NCBI GenBank assembly: GCA_040437565.1
Contig: JBDOQK010000012.1
Coordinates: 1-64,000, forward strand
Direction of reading: 5' to 3'
DNA length: 64,000 nt
From: Albugo candida
Taxonomy: Eukaryota > Oomycota > Peronosporomycetes > Albuginales
Under the pieces are notes generated by a model that did not search any database, was not told where the DNA came from, and saw nothing but the letters and a program-made list of their open reading frames with translations. How positions within the stretch are numbered: position 1 is the first letter of the stretch; the number at the start of each line of letters is the position of its first letter. Position numbers and translations under genes: made by a program. Below are positions 12,825-23,957 of this stretch, piece by piece.

Positions 12825-13004
12825 TGTCCCTCAACTAGGGTGAAACACATCAGTATAATCAGATTGCAGCTTTGAACAATTAATAAATGGATGTGGGCGT
12901 CCAGTACGAGAAGACTTAGACTAGCCCGTAAAGCGAATCATTGACCTTTTATATTTAATATATATTACTTTCCAAAGTTTCTCGCAAGTGTTTGAAACCC
13001 TCCA
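12825..13004 (+). repeat. 3' LTR of copia element B
   Basis: Begins TGTCCCTCAACTAG and ends CA at 13004 if GCTAA (13005-13009) is the target-site duplication. An earlier end near 12990 cannot be excluded. Confidence 0.7.
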
Positions 13005-13009
13005 GCTAA

Positions 13010-15240
13010 AAAACTAGGATCGCAGCTGCACTTGCATTTGGACTTGCCGGTATCGTACTCGCAGCAATAATCTTCGAGTTCTGAAAAGTCCAGCGAATGA
13101 CCCTTGCGTTGCGAGTTGCTCCAGAACTTTAGCAAGCAGAATGCTTTCATCTTGATAGTAGCACTGTTTTTAGAAAGTGCCAAACGTGAATACTAGACGT
13201 GGTGTAGATCACGGGAAGTGATGGAACTGTCGGGTTAGCTGATCTCTGATCGAACAAACGACGATTATTTATCGTTCCAGACAATGCGCAGCGTCACCGC
13301 TTGCAATGCAAGCCATAAATCGGATACAATTTGCTGATACTCTTTCCAGGTCGGCCGAATTTCATGCACAATTTCACATGTAATATGCGTCCAACGTGGT
13401 AGGGATGAGAATTATTGATCCCGACTAAGGAGTAACTCCTTCCATAATTGTGCTGTGTGATCGCACTCTATAAAGTGACGTTGGTCAGATTCCACTGCGC
13501 CACACGAAGTCTTCGTGCACGTGCTTTGAAAACCAGAAACCAGATCAAACTGACAGCATAGAAAAGGCCAGACGAAACTGTAGAACTTCGTGAATGGGTA
13601 ATACACGGTTTTCGAAGATGCCGTGATGTAGCCACAAGTTTTCCAGCTCGTTCCAAATCTAGTGCGTCCGATCTCTCCTGTAGACCAAGTTGTCAACATC
13701 GGATGACTCTTGGTTGGCTCGGGAGGTTTCCAGACGATTTGTGAGAGCTGAGAGCGGAGAATAGATGGAAAAAATGTTTCCTCTCTTTTCTTTGGACTCC
13801 TCCATAAAACGAATAAAACGATCGGCCACTTGCAGCTGGTCGGATCTAACTGATGAGAGCAATCGTCGAGTGGATACGCTATAGTATCTGGGTGACTTCA
13901 TTGTAAAGTCGACTCAGTAACTTTTCTGCAGCCATATCCGGTGTGTTCACCTCTTCGTCGTTGTGATAGTTAGTGGCAATCTTCCTTCGTTGGCCATGTG
14001 TCGCTTCGTCTTGATGACTTCTAATGTTAAAAGCTGTAGCAAACGATTTTCGAAATGTGCGATGTGGTTCACCCCCCCCCCCAAGATTGTACCAAACTTT
14101 CTTTGTACTCTTTCTTATTACAAGTAGCAGCTTTATGTGGTAATTCTTGGTCGCTGTGGAACCACATCGGTTGATCCATGAAGTGCTGGCGGCGTTGTAG
14201 AACATTCAAATCGGAAAGTGTAATGCTCCAATCTATCTGATGCCACGTTTTTAATGTGTGTTTCCACCGAGAATATGTTCTCTCCCATTGAAACATTTCT
14301 CTCATGTCGATGTGGTGCGATGGTGAATATGTTCATCGTCTTGTGTGGGCCAAAAGGAGGCTGTAGAAGCTGTAATTATTCCGTCGAAGCAGTTTTCCAA
14401 TTCTCAGGAATAATTGTCGACGCATCAGATGCGAATTGCTGAAGGAATCGAATACGTTGTAGTTTAAGTAGTCCCACCAAAAAAGGAAGCTATAGTCCAC
14501 CATCATGTCGGCGAATATAAAGAAATTCTTTGCTGAGTAGGTAGACGTGTTTCAATCTTTTTGTCTTTCCGACCAAGCACAAATCGATTAAATATCGCCG
14601 GACACTGTCGAATAGTCTCTACCAGTAAGTTCACGTGCATCGTGCAATGCCACAGACGTGATAAATTATCGTCTTCGCAACCAGTAGTCGACCACGGACA
14701 GTTCGTGCACGTCAAAATCATCCACCAAAATCATCATTAAAACGCTTGCCAAGAGCTGAACAATACCCATCGAATGAGTCATTGTCTGGTCGAACGGAAT
14801 ATTTAAACACTTGACCGAATCTTCCGGACCCAGTATGTGGGCATGGCATGATCCGATTAAAACGAGAGAAAAGATGACTCCCTCAACTTGAGTTTCGCAC
14901 CAGATCCATCGATATAGACTTGAACGAGCTCGAGTTGCGTCAAAACACCATTTGGTGTATCTGAAAGCAATATCGAATCGTCCGCAAAACGTAATTCAGT
15001 TGCGATAGTCGTGTCATCAATCCAAATGCCATGTTCTGCATGTTGACGAAGTGAATTTTTCGAAGGTTCGATCATCATCAGAATAAGTAATGCTGAGAGA
15101 GAATTGCCTTTCTTCACTCCACGTTGTGGTGTAATGGACAGTGTGGTATTGCCATTCTTCATCAACTGCGCCTTCGTGTTGGTGTACAAAAGAGGAACCC
15201 GGTCGATGGCTATCTAGAGCTCAGTATTGGGGTCAACAGA
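13010..15240 (-). mobile_element. LINE (non-LTR retrotransposon) fragment
   Basis: The minus strand carries the end of a non-LTR reverse transcriptase (15240 down to about 14860). Its blocks are IDRVPLLYTNTKAQL, RGVKKGNSLSALL and the catalytic FADDSILLS, matching the motif order of LINE polymerases. Farther 3' (about 13700-13412) is a Cys/His block ending in DHTAQLW, like the zinc-finger C-terminus of these ORF2 proteins. The frame is split by several frameshifts and stops. Upstream polymerase motifs, the endonuclease and any ORF1 are missing, so the copy is 5'-truncated near 15.24 kb. Its other end meets the right LTR of copia B, which may have inserted into it. Confidence 0.8.
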
Positions 15241-16549
15241 AAGAGGTCAGCTGGACACTATGGATAGAGGCTAATCATCCAACATACCGCGTTTTACACA
15301 TGATCAGGGTACTCGTCGAGACTGCACTTTGTGTCCTTGCTCTCTGGGCTACCTTGGCCAGTTTTGTGCTTCAAAAGCTTATTTTGAAGACGTTGAGGTG
15401 CTTGCAAAGGCGTGGACACGTGACGTGTGTTTTGCTGGTAGACTTACCTGATAATTATCAAAATGCGCAAGAGATTAATAAATTGCACCAATTTCACAAG
15501 AATTGTACAACCGATATATTGACTTGATCGGTAGTCAACGGATTGTAGCATGCTGATGCTGAAGTGGAGTACGTAGATACAGGTATTTTAGTTCGCGAGA
15601 ATTACGTTGGAAAATAGAAGTCCATTATAAAGCAACATAAGTGCTAACTTACCATCTGTCCTCCTGATTTACCGGTATGCCATTCACTCATTCGAAGAGC
15701 GGATGGTCGAAATCAATATCTCGCTCTGCCTACTGAGCATGAACTATCCGCTATTAGAGACCTATTACAGGTAAGATCCGACCTCACCTGAACGGCTGTT
15801 TGGTGACAACATGACAGATGGGGCGAGGAGAGACGGTCACCTCGTGGGACCCCAGACGGACATCATGTGAAACGTGACATTGTCAAGTTTTGTAATGCCG
15901 TAGCACATGCATTTGTAGTGTTGACAAAAAAGGTTGATGCTAGAAAACAACATATTTTACTTTTACTTCTATCTACCTCTATTGCAACAAGTGCATTTCG
16001 AATACATCCAACATCCGCCCCACCGCCCCAACCTGCGCTTGTGCTCTAAGAATTTAGGGCTTGTAGTTCGGCCAAATCTGCTTGATAAAGACAATTAAAT
16101 TTGCTGAGTTTCCAAATAGTCCTCGGATGTTTTTTCATGTAGCATCATGTCTTCTCAGAGACAGCATTATTTCGATACTTTCTAGTAATCAATATTGCAG
16201 CTACTCTGATGCATTTAGTACTGGGATCAATTCTCCTTCTGTCCCTTACATGCCAAAGTTCAGATTGCGAAGAAGTATGGTCTCGGCCAGCTAGCGATAG
16301 CCTACAAGATGTCCAATCGCGCATGCCAAAAATACCTCGTACGGATTTTGTTCAGAAGCATTGATCAAAATCTTCTCACATTAAACGCAATGCAGAGCAG
16401 ACCTGCCAAGATTTTCCAACTCAAGCCATTTAGTGAAATGAAAAAAAAGTAGGCCGACGCAATTATTCAGTTCATGAGAAATTATAGTGCAAGCAAAAAA
16501 TTAGGATACAATCGAAAACCTAGTCGTCTTTGTTATCATCTGCTACGGA
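15241..16549. other. Intergenic region 3' of Argonaute
   Basis: I find no supportable gene, RNA or repeat here. Open frames are short and show no domain. The last few hundred bases are probably the 3' flank of the Argonaute gene. Confidence 0.5.
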
Positions 16550-19500
16550 CTAGATGAAGTACATTCGATTGCTCACTTTTTCGTGAACATGAGAAAAATC
16601 GTAGTTGGATGCCTTGGAATTGTCTGAGCCAATTGTGGATGTGCCATCGGACAATTCATTGAGAAAGAATCGAGCGCGGAATGCAGCCAAGTGGGCGTAG
16701 TAGACCGGTGGAACTACTGAAACAGAACGCGTGCATCTCGCAAACATGTATCCTAGATTGTAAGTCAGAGTGTGAATATCATCCGCACTGAGTTTGTTTT
16801 CATCAAATAGAACAGTATAATGTGCTGGAGCACTGGTTCCTTGTATACCGGCGTGCCCATACAGATAAAAGTCGAATCGATGTGGATCACATATTTCAGT
16901 ATCAATGATCACTCCTGGAATCATGTTCCCGTTGCGATCACAGATTTCCCGAGCTTTCGAGGATACACGAACATGATGACGTTTGTTGACCACAATAAAT
17001 GTAACAGGAGGTAGGTAGTCTTCTTCCATCATCTTGCATGCTTTCCGTATAGCCTTCATTTCAGTTTGCAGTATATTATAGTACTGACCATCGCTCACTC
17101 CATCTCGATAATAGATGATGTGATCCGGCTTTCTGCCAGTACTTTGATAATACGCTAGTAATAAGTCACGCAGCATTAGTGGTAGACCATGAATACTGTC
17201 GGAAGCTTTCTGAGCAGCTACTCGCGCAACATATCGAGAAGCATAACGATCCAATGATGCAACCACTGAGGCAATAGATGGACGGGAATTCATACCTGAA
17301 CGCGGATGCTCCACGTCAGCCCCAATTAGAATAGTAGGTGCAGTGCTCAACAAAGGAAATTGGTTCTTGAGCACCCAATTTTTGCCACTTAATTTCATGT
17401 TGATTTTTAGGCATACATTGGCACAATATTGGGGTCCCTTCGACAGATTCTTGGATAACACACACTGGCTAGGAATGCCAAGGACAGTATCCGACACTCT
17501 TTTGATGTCACCGTATGAGCCAACATTGCCATCACGTTTCACTACCATAATCAATTGCGCTTGTGTGCCGAATTTATTGGCAGATTCTTTTGCGCAAATC
17601 ACCATCAGTTCTTCAATCGGTGCTCGATACTCTTGAGACTCAATGACCACAGGATTTCGTGTCTCGATATTGAGACCGCTTTTACAGCCGACATCACACA
17701 ATGTGTCGAGAAATCTTTGCAATGTGTGCTTTGGAACGTTAGCTTCTACAACAACACCCCAGCTTGATAGTGTAGCTCCATCAACCAGCCTCTTGTCACG
17801 CAGGTTCCAAGCACCATTAAATGGTCGCTCCGAGACGTTTGAAAATTGAACCTCGGGTGCTTCAAGTAAGCGAGCATCGTATGTTATCATATTGGGATCC
17901 ACTTTCAATCCAAACGCTTTCATGAAAGGATCATTTTCGTATCCTGCTTGTTGTAATTGATCCAAAATGTTTCTCATACGTTCTGCAGGTTTTTTACTCG
18001 TTTGACGAATGATTTCTGCAGTGTCAAGGTCATTGATATTTGAACACCGCTGCCCTGGTGCAACTTGACATAGCTCAATCGGCATCCAATTTGGTCGATT
18101 TTTTCTGCCCAAATTCACAAGTGGAAGATGCGGGTACTTCAACGTGATGTTGTATCGAGCACTAAAGTATTCGACGATAGACATTTTTTGACCTTTGATT
18201 TCTTCAAAGGTCGAGTCTGCTGGCTCCGGGCTGATACCATTGATTGTTCTCTTTCGGTCAGAGCGATGTGTTGGAACAATTTCAATTCTACGAAGGGCTC
18301 GTGTTAGAGATTTGAGTGACTTTTGATCGACATGTCGAGTATCGCGAATATCTCGAACGTTCAAAGCGGCAGTAACAATATCCAGTAGAGGTCCAGGGGC
18401 ATAGAATACGGTAGCAGCAGTGTCAACGTTGAGCAGTAAGCGGTCACGAGCAAGACGAAAGCTTTGGTGATAACCCCAGCAAAGCTCTTTGCCTCCTTTC
18501 AGTGGATGCGTTTTTTTCATTGAAAAAAAGTTTCGTCCGACTCCAATGAGCCTACAAAAAAAGTGCTTAAGATTTCTTCTTGAAACTATAATCAGCGTAC
18601 CTCTGCGCCCCAAGATGACGAGCAGCAACGTCTAGAGCTTGTAAGATCGGCATAACATTTACCTCAGGGTCGCTGTAGTAGTCCGACAATGTACAAAACG
18701 GAATCGCTTCAACAAGTTTGATTTTAACGTCAAAAGTTGGGGGAGGTCGTCCTTTGCCTTCTTGTCCGAGCTTTGGTCCGTCTGGATTCACATTCTTGAA
18801 AGTCTCTTCATCCCAAGCAAGTTTTTCAGGGGCATAAATTGAAGACATTCCGTCGTGCACAACACGCACGCCACCAAATTTTTCTTCATTTTGTCGGATG
18901 AGCTCATTCAGAATCATTCTCACGAGGGACTTCCTCAATGGTCGGACCTCGAATACTTTCTCTGGTATACGTTGTTCTTGCTTGATTGCATCACTCATTT
19001 GCACATCCTTATCCTCTTCAACGGTGGCCTTCGCGTCAGCTCCCCCGTATTTTCCATCCGGAGAGCGCTCGATCGCGACATGGTACTTGAACACTTCGGT
19101 TTCTGGGGTCACATTCAAGGTCACACTAAAATGATTCGACTGAATTGGAACTGTCTTTCCAATAGTATTGTAATTCGCTCGAAGTGTAATCAGAAAATTA
19201 CGATCAATGTCAGGGTCTTCGTCCGACACTTCACGGGGAGGATTTTTACCCTGCCAGTCATCTATGAGACGAGGATCCATCACAGGTTCTCCGATGCTTT
19301 CATATCCTGAGCCTCGAAGATCTCCAATACCTTCACCCAGAGCGACGCTACGCCTTGGGCCTCCACCCCGACCACCACCACGACCTCCTCCACGACCACC
19401 CCCTCTTTCCCCCGAGTATTCATTCCGCCCACCGTAATCGGCATTTGACCCTTCTCTACGAGAACCATATCCTTCTCTTCTACCACTACCGTAATCTCTT

Positions 19501-20348
19501 GCGGGAGGTTTATCTCCTGGTGTGCCGTAGCCTCGACCACCGCCCCCATAACCTCGATCACCACCACTATAACCCCGATCACCGCCGCCAGAGCCTCGAT
19601 CACCCCCACCATAACCTCGATCACCACCGCCATAGCCTCGATCACCGCCACCAGACCCTCGATCCCCACCACCATAGCCTCGATCCCCACCACCATAACC
19701 TCGATCCCCACCACCATAACCTCGATCACCGCCACCAGAGCCTCGATCTCCACCACCGTAACCTCGATCACCACCACCATAACCTCGATCACCACCACCA
19801 TAGCCTCGATCACCACTTCCAGAGCCTCGATCTCCACCACCGTAACCTCGATCTCCACCACCGTAACCTCGATCACCACCCCCGTATCCTCGGTCCCCAC
19901 CACCATACCTTCGGTCCCCGCTGCCACCTCGACTTTGAGGGGCATAACCTCTTGAAGCACTACTTCCCCCCTGGTCCCGATCGGATTCCATACCGTAGCC
20001 GCGAGAAGGATAGCCATGAGAGCGATCTCGTCTCTCTTCGTCGTACTTCATCGCATCTCCACCACGACTCCCGCGATCACGATACTCTTCATACCCTTGA
20101 TCTCCACCACGATTATACCCGTAGCCACCCCTTCTATCATCAGCCTCTCGATGGTCTCCAAATCCTCGTGAATCATTCGATGGTCCACTATTTTGTGACC
20201 TCCGATCATTATACTGATAGTCACGAGGCGCTCCACGACTAGAATCAGATGTGGGATTTGATCCGTGATACCCTCCCCCTTCTCGTTCATCCCTACTTGC
20301 ACCATCTCTTCCCCCGCTGTATTCGTATCCACTCCCGTGATGACTCAT
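16550..20348 (-). CDS. Argonaute (AGO) protein with RG-rich repeat N-terminus
   Basis: RNA-silencing effector that binds a small guide RNA and cleaves or represses matching transcripts. Two exons, 20348-18601 and 18551-16550, are joined by a 49-bp GT-AG intron (18552-18600). The join restores the family sequence AQRLIGVGRNFFS and gives 1249 residues ending RMYFI. Residues 1-330 are RG/RGG-rich, with 18 seven-residue repeats at 145-270 and an RGGG cluster near 315-330. The ArgoN domain starts near 385, PAZ ends near 750 (VEYFSARYNITLKYP), MID lies near 900-960 and PIWI runs from about 990. PIWI active-site residues are Asp995 (GADVEHP), Asp1066 (YYRDGVSDGQ) and His1203 (YYAHLAAFRARF). The glutamate-finger position aligns to Asp1034. 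The last residues are MYFI, close to the MYFA of animal AGO. RGG tails of this kind are commonly arginine-methylated. Confidence 0.95.
18552..18600 (-). other. Argonaute intron (49 bp)
   Basis: On the minus strand the donor is GAG|GTACGC and the acceptor TTTTTTTGTAG|GC. Splicing joins the two long frames without a shift. Confidence 0.9.
19539..19916 (-). repeat. 21-bp coding minisatellite in Argonaute, 18 units
   Basis: Eighteen units encode DRGYGGG or variants (residues 145-270). Serine replaces tyrosine in units 5, 9, 13 and 16, so part of the array also has an 84-bp higher-order period of four units. This suggests expansion by slippage or unequal exchange of a four-unit block. Confidence 0.9.
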
Positions 20349-20618
20349 TTCATTCGATAAATGGTTTGATTGTTTGGATTGGATTCGTGGATGTAGCCGA
20401 CAGTAAGAAATGGAAAAAAAGAATGCTGACGTCTGATGATTGGTTAATCGCTTATGTACTAGGATATGATTGGATTATATTAGGATTCAGGGACATGAAA
20501 CTTCTCAATTAAATTGCTAAATAAACTTTTTAAAGGCATTCCGAGCTCAAACTCAGTGAATTGGAACGTTGCATGGATCGAAGGAACAAGTGGAAATGTG
20601 AATTTGACCGGAAAACCC
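20349..20618. other. Short spacer, presumed Argonaute promoter
   Basis: Only 270 bp separate the Argonaute start from the stop of the upstream same-strand gene, so the promoter and 5' UTR must lie here or in that gene's 3' end. No specific motif can be claimed. Confidence 0.4.
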
Positions 20619-22516
20619 TTAGATGTAATCTACAATATGTAATAAGGAGTAAGACGAGGTAATGCGGTAATCGTCCTTATCACAAACCTTTTGGAAGAAA
20701 GTTTCCACGTGCTCTAACGTGTCATTTGTGCTCGCTAGTACATTTACAACCGGGAGGAAATCTTCTATGCTAATAGGAAATTGATCAGACAAGTACATTG
20801 ATGCTGAGACCTTCTTTGTGAACGTTCTGCAAGGTGGCGATGGTACTCGCATTGCCTGAACCTTGGGATTCAACCTCTGTAATTCTGCGGCTAGATCCGG
20901 TATGGCGACATCGAACCACTCTTGAAAACCGATTCTATCATCTTGGGCCAAAAATTTTTGATCAACTCTTCTGCTTTCTCCTGGAAAACCACGTGCGATT
21001 TCGGTTCGATTTGATCGAATTTGATAATGCAAACTTTTTTTTCTGCATGATCGAAAAATCAATCACAGCCACACATTTGTAATGTAAATGCAGAATTACC
21101 GCATAGTGGAATAGTTGTTGTCCCAAGTGAATCTAATTCTCCCATCAACTTTGGCCTGATAAACCCCGGTCTGTTCTGCTGTATGCGCCGCAACTCTACT
21201 CAATCGAATGACATCACTCCAGCCTTTCCGGCTACTTTTTTCGATGAATTGGACTCTAAATGCGATATCGTAATTTTCTGTGAAAAATGTCCAGCGTAAT
21301 GTCTCATCTTTTTCCATCTGAAGTGAAATCTGATGCGAACTCTTCGGTTCAACAGTCAATGAGGCGAGGTCGGATTGGTTTGTGGTGTTTGACACAATCC
21401 CAATGACCTTTTGGGCGATGATCTATGTGCACGCGAACAGTGAAGAGTGACTATCATATCAGTAAAAAAATGAATTCTACTCGCCGACTCGGAAAACAAA
21501 TTCTCGACTCTGCCCATGGAGAGTTTGCTTCTCTGTCGAACGTGCAAGCTGACATGGATGTCTTGCATCTCGCATACTGTGCATTTCCACATACCAACGT
21601 CTTCCAGATGCCCACGAGGATATAACCAATTCCCTTTCTGTACTATGGACGAGTTAATGATGTCAATATTTGTAGTGGCGATTATCGACCCCATCATACT
21701 ATCTACTGTGTCTTTTAATTGTTCGGGATCCATTGGCCTGGACGTACCCAGGAGATTAGAACAAGTCCAAGCGTCATGATCCAAGCAGTATAGCGCTCGT
21801 CGTTTTCCAAGCAATAAAAATGTGATATTCCCTCGTTTCCAGGAGCCATTCTCAAAACCAACCAATGTGATATCAATCCTCAAGTCATGACGGCGTTTCC
21901 AGATTTGGATTGAGTCTGATGGAAACCAACGTGAAAGACCGGGCATCCAGGTACCCACATCCACAGCCAATTTACAATAAAAATCAGGAATTTTTGAAAG
22001 ACAAGGTGATACCGCATCGACTTTACTCTGCCAAAGGGACGCCGCCTGCATTCTTTCTGAGCATTATCCACATTAGTTGACCTTGTTCATCGGACAGGTA
22101 ATATTCAGCACCTTTCTGTAGCAAGATTTCTAACAGTTCTCTATTTCCTGCGGCAATGGCATGGTGAACTGTTTTCCAGCCTTTCGCATCGCGTGACCGA
22201 ACACGGGCTCCAGCATGCTAAAAACAAAAAGAACGATAGAAAAGCATCCTTTACGCCTGTTTAGGCATACCAGCAAGTGAGACACAATATCAATTGTGTT
22301 CGGATGTTTGAGTTTGAGCGCAAGATGAAGAGATCGATTGCCCTGTGCGTCTTTCTCCTCAATCAACTCCCGAAATCCTTCATCCAATTGTTCTTTATGA
22401 ATTCTTTTTATTTGTTCTACGTCTCCGTTCTTCAAGAGTTCAAGAAAGTGAAAAGCATACGACTCATCATGCGAACACAAACTCACCCAAATTGCGATAT
22501 GCAGTGCATTTGGCAT
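20619..22516 (-). CDS. ANKRD13-like ankyrin / GPCR-chaperone protein carrying a GOLD domain
   Basis: The ATG at 22516 opens ankyrin repeats. A 53-bp intron (22218-22270) joins HLL to HAGARV and a 55-bp intron (22057-22111, branch CTAAT) joins LLQK to ERMQAASLWQ. Next is the GPCR-chaperone region typical of ANKRD13 (IPDFYCKL, TWMPGLSRWFPSDSIQIW, VGFENGSWKRG). A GOLD-like beta domain follows at about 21350-21020 (LRWTFF, DIAFRVQF, TWDNNYST). It crosses a 57-bp intron (21043-21099) that rejoins STMRKKSLHYQI. The C-terminus (ISIEDFLPVVNVLA) resembles the end of the GPCR-chaperone domain, with the stop at 20619-20621. One junction near 21360-21490 is not resolved. ANKRD13 proteins bind ubiquitinated membrane cargo; GOLD domains serve membrane traffic. 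An extra 5' exon is possible. Confidence 0.8.
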
Positions 22517-23226
22517 TATTTCTCGAACTGTGGAGGAAGATTAAAAACCGCAAGTGAGACATCACGTTACTCATCGTCGCGCATTGGGCACTCAATGTGC
22601 TATCTGACAGTTGGAGAGTTAAGGTATATTCACTTTCAAGGAGGATGCCAGCTACGGCGGGATATGCATTGATACAGCTATCAATCTAAAATTTTGGGTT
22701 ATCAATCAGTGGTCTCATGTCCGGCCCTATCAAAAAGCTAGCAATCATTTTTCTCATGATTCTTGCAAGAAATCAATCATTGAGTACGCTGGCTAGACTT
22801 TATTTCAAGAGATGCGGATGTGGACATCAGGAATGCTTCCACTTACTTCGCATACGTCTCAATCACTTGAGACCTGCAATTGCGCATAGAGGCAATTTCT
22901 CAATCCGGAGTTCAGCTCTTGAACATGGCGTCGATCACTGGACAGAGAGTGTGTACAAGCATGAATCAGCGAGCGACGCTCTTCTATCACTTTGTAATAA
23001 AAACGCCATTATGTCGACTATTACCCGCAAATCCAAAGTATTTGATTCAATTCTTGCAAGACGAAAGAAAACATGAAGTATGTAATCATACTTCAACCTA
23101 TTGGGACCATTATATACAAATGGAGGATCCTTTGCTGTGTTATGAGAAGAGCTGGCTACCGGACTCACCCGGAAATGAGTATAATTATAAAATCGTGTAC
23201 TGAACACGTAGCGCTTTATACGGTAG
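22517..23226. other. Spacer between the ANKRD13-like gene and DNAAF4, with a weak plus-strand ORF
   Basis: No gene is firmly supported. Plus-strand frames at 22717-23076 (119 codons) and 22880-23203 (107 codons) are open, and the second runs into the 3' end of DNAAF4 in antisense. They have no recognisable domain and may be chance. Confidence 0.4.
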
Positions 23227-23740
23227 CCTGATTGTGTGATACTTCCACTCGGCAAGTCTCGGCGCGTTGATCATCTTGCACGGTTTCCAACTTTGCTAAG
23301 TCGCCTGATATCAGTTTGTTGTCAGGATCTATAATGTGGGCTTTCTTGTAATCTTGCAGGGCTAGAAAACTAATCAGCTAAATGTATGGTGGGGATGGTC
23401 AGTCAACTTGCCTTTCTGCCAATCCTTCATCATAGCAAAAGCCATTCCTCTACGAATTAAAAGCGCAAGTACATACTGTTTACGCTGAGAGCTACCGGGG
23501 TCCGGAATAGAGGCAAAGCACAATGTATCATCCAATTCTTGTTCACTGGTTTGTAGCAATCCAAGCGCTTGGCTGCAGTCTTCAATGCATCTTGCTGGGT
23601 CCTTCAGCATCAAAAAGCAGGCTGCCCGGTTGGATAGGCAGGTGAGTAGAGTTGGATTCAACTCGAGAGCTTTCGAGTACGTTTCCAACGCTGCTTCTGC
23701 ACAGTGATTTCGCAAATGAGTATCCCCTTCGCTCTTCAAT
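23099..23740. repeat. Duplicate contig end (left copy of the DNAAF4 3' region)
   Basis: This 642-bp block repeats 23841-24482 with three differences seen by eye: ACTC/ACAC, CGTG/CGTA and TTTCG/TTTTG. It carries a second, artefactual copy of the last DNAAF4 TPR exons. The difference in the DNAAF4 exon is synonymous, so this is probably the other allele. Confidence 0.95.
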
Positions 23741-23840
23741 NNNNNNNNNNNNNNNNNNNNNNNNNNNNNNNNNNNNNNNNNNNNNNNNNNNNNNNNNNNN
23801 NNNNNNNNNNNNNNNNNNNNNNNNNNNNNNNNNNNNNNNN
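23741..23840. other. Assembly gap 4 (100 N) with 642-bp flanking overlap
   Basis: Positions 23099-23740 match 23841-24482 almost exactly. The gap is an unmerged contig overlap. Confidence 0.97.
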
Positions 23841-23957
23841 TATTGGGACCATTATATACAAATGGAGGATCCTTTGCTGTGTTATGAGAAGAGCTGGCTA
23901 CCGGACACACCCGGAAATGAGTATAATTATAAAATCGTATACTGAACACGTAGCGCT

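Larger units (their letters stand above)
2503..13009 (+). mobile_element. Copia element B: old Ty1/copia retrotransposon fossil hosting element A
   Basis: LTRs lie near 2508-2672 and 12825-13004, both opening TGTCCCTCAACTAG and only roughly three-quarters identical by eye, so this is an old insertion. GCTAA flanks the element at 2503-2507 and 13005-13009, a possible target-site duplication. Parts in order on the plus strand are a primer-binding site at 2673-2687, the gag start (about 2677-3330), the aspartic protease (DTGAS near 8860), pre-integrase and integrase core (about 9900-10590, with an ADNGGEY block), reverse transcriptase (about 11300-11960) and RNase H (about 12240-12790, with YSDADWAS and ADFLTKPV). 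The reading frame is heavily broken, with a dozen or more breaks. It is interrupted by element A (3355-8817) and by about 650 bp of unrelated sequence near 8.9-9.55 kb. Family: Pseudoviridae-type Ty1/copia. Confidence 0.85.

Noticed and set aside
19280-20242. Long open frames antisense to, and shifted from, the Argonaute repeat (a 295-codon His-rich plus-strand frame and a 245-codon Val/Glu-rich minus frame)
   Set aside because: They are produced by the 21-bp minisatellite, which stays open in all phases. Composition is periodic and domain-free, while the DRGYGGG frame joins directly to Argonaute domains.
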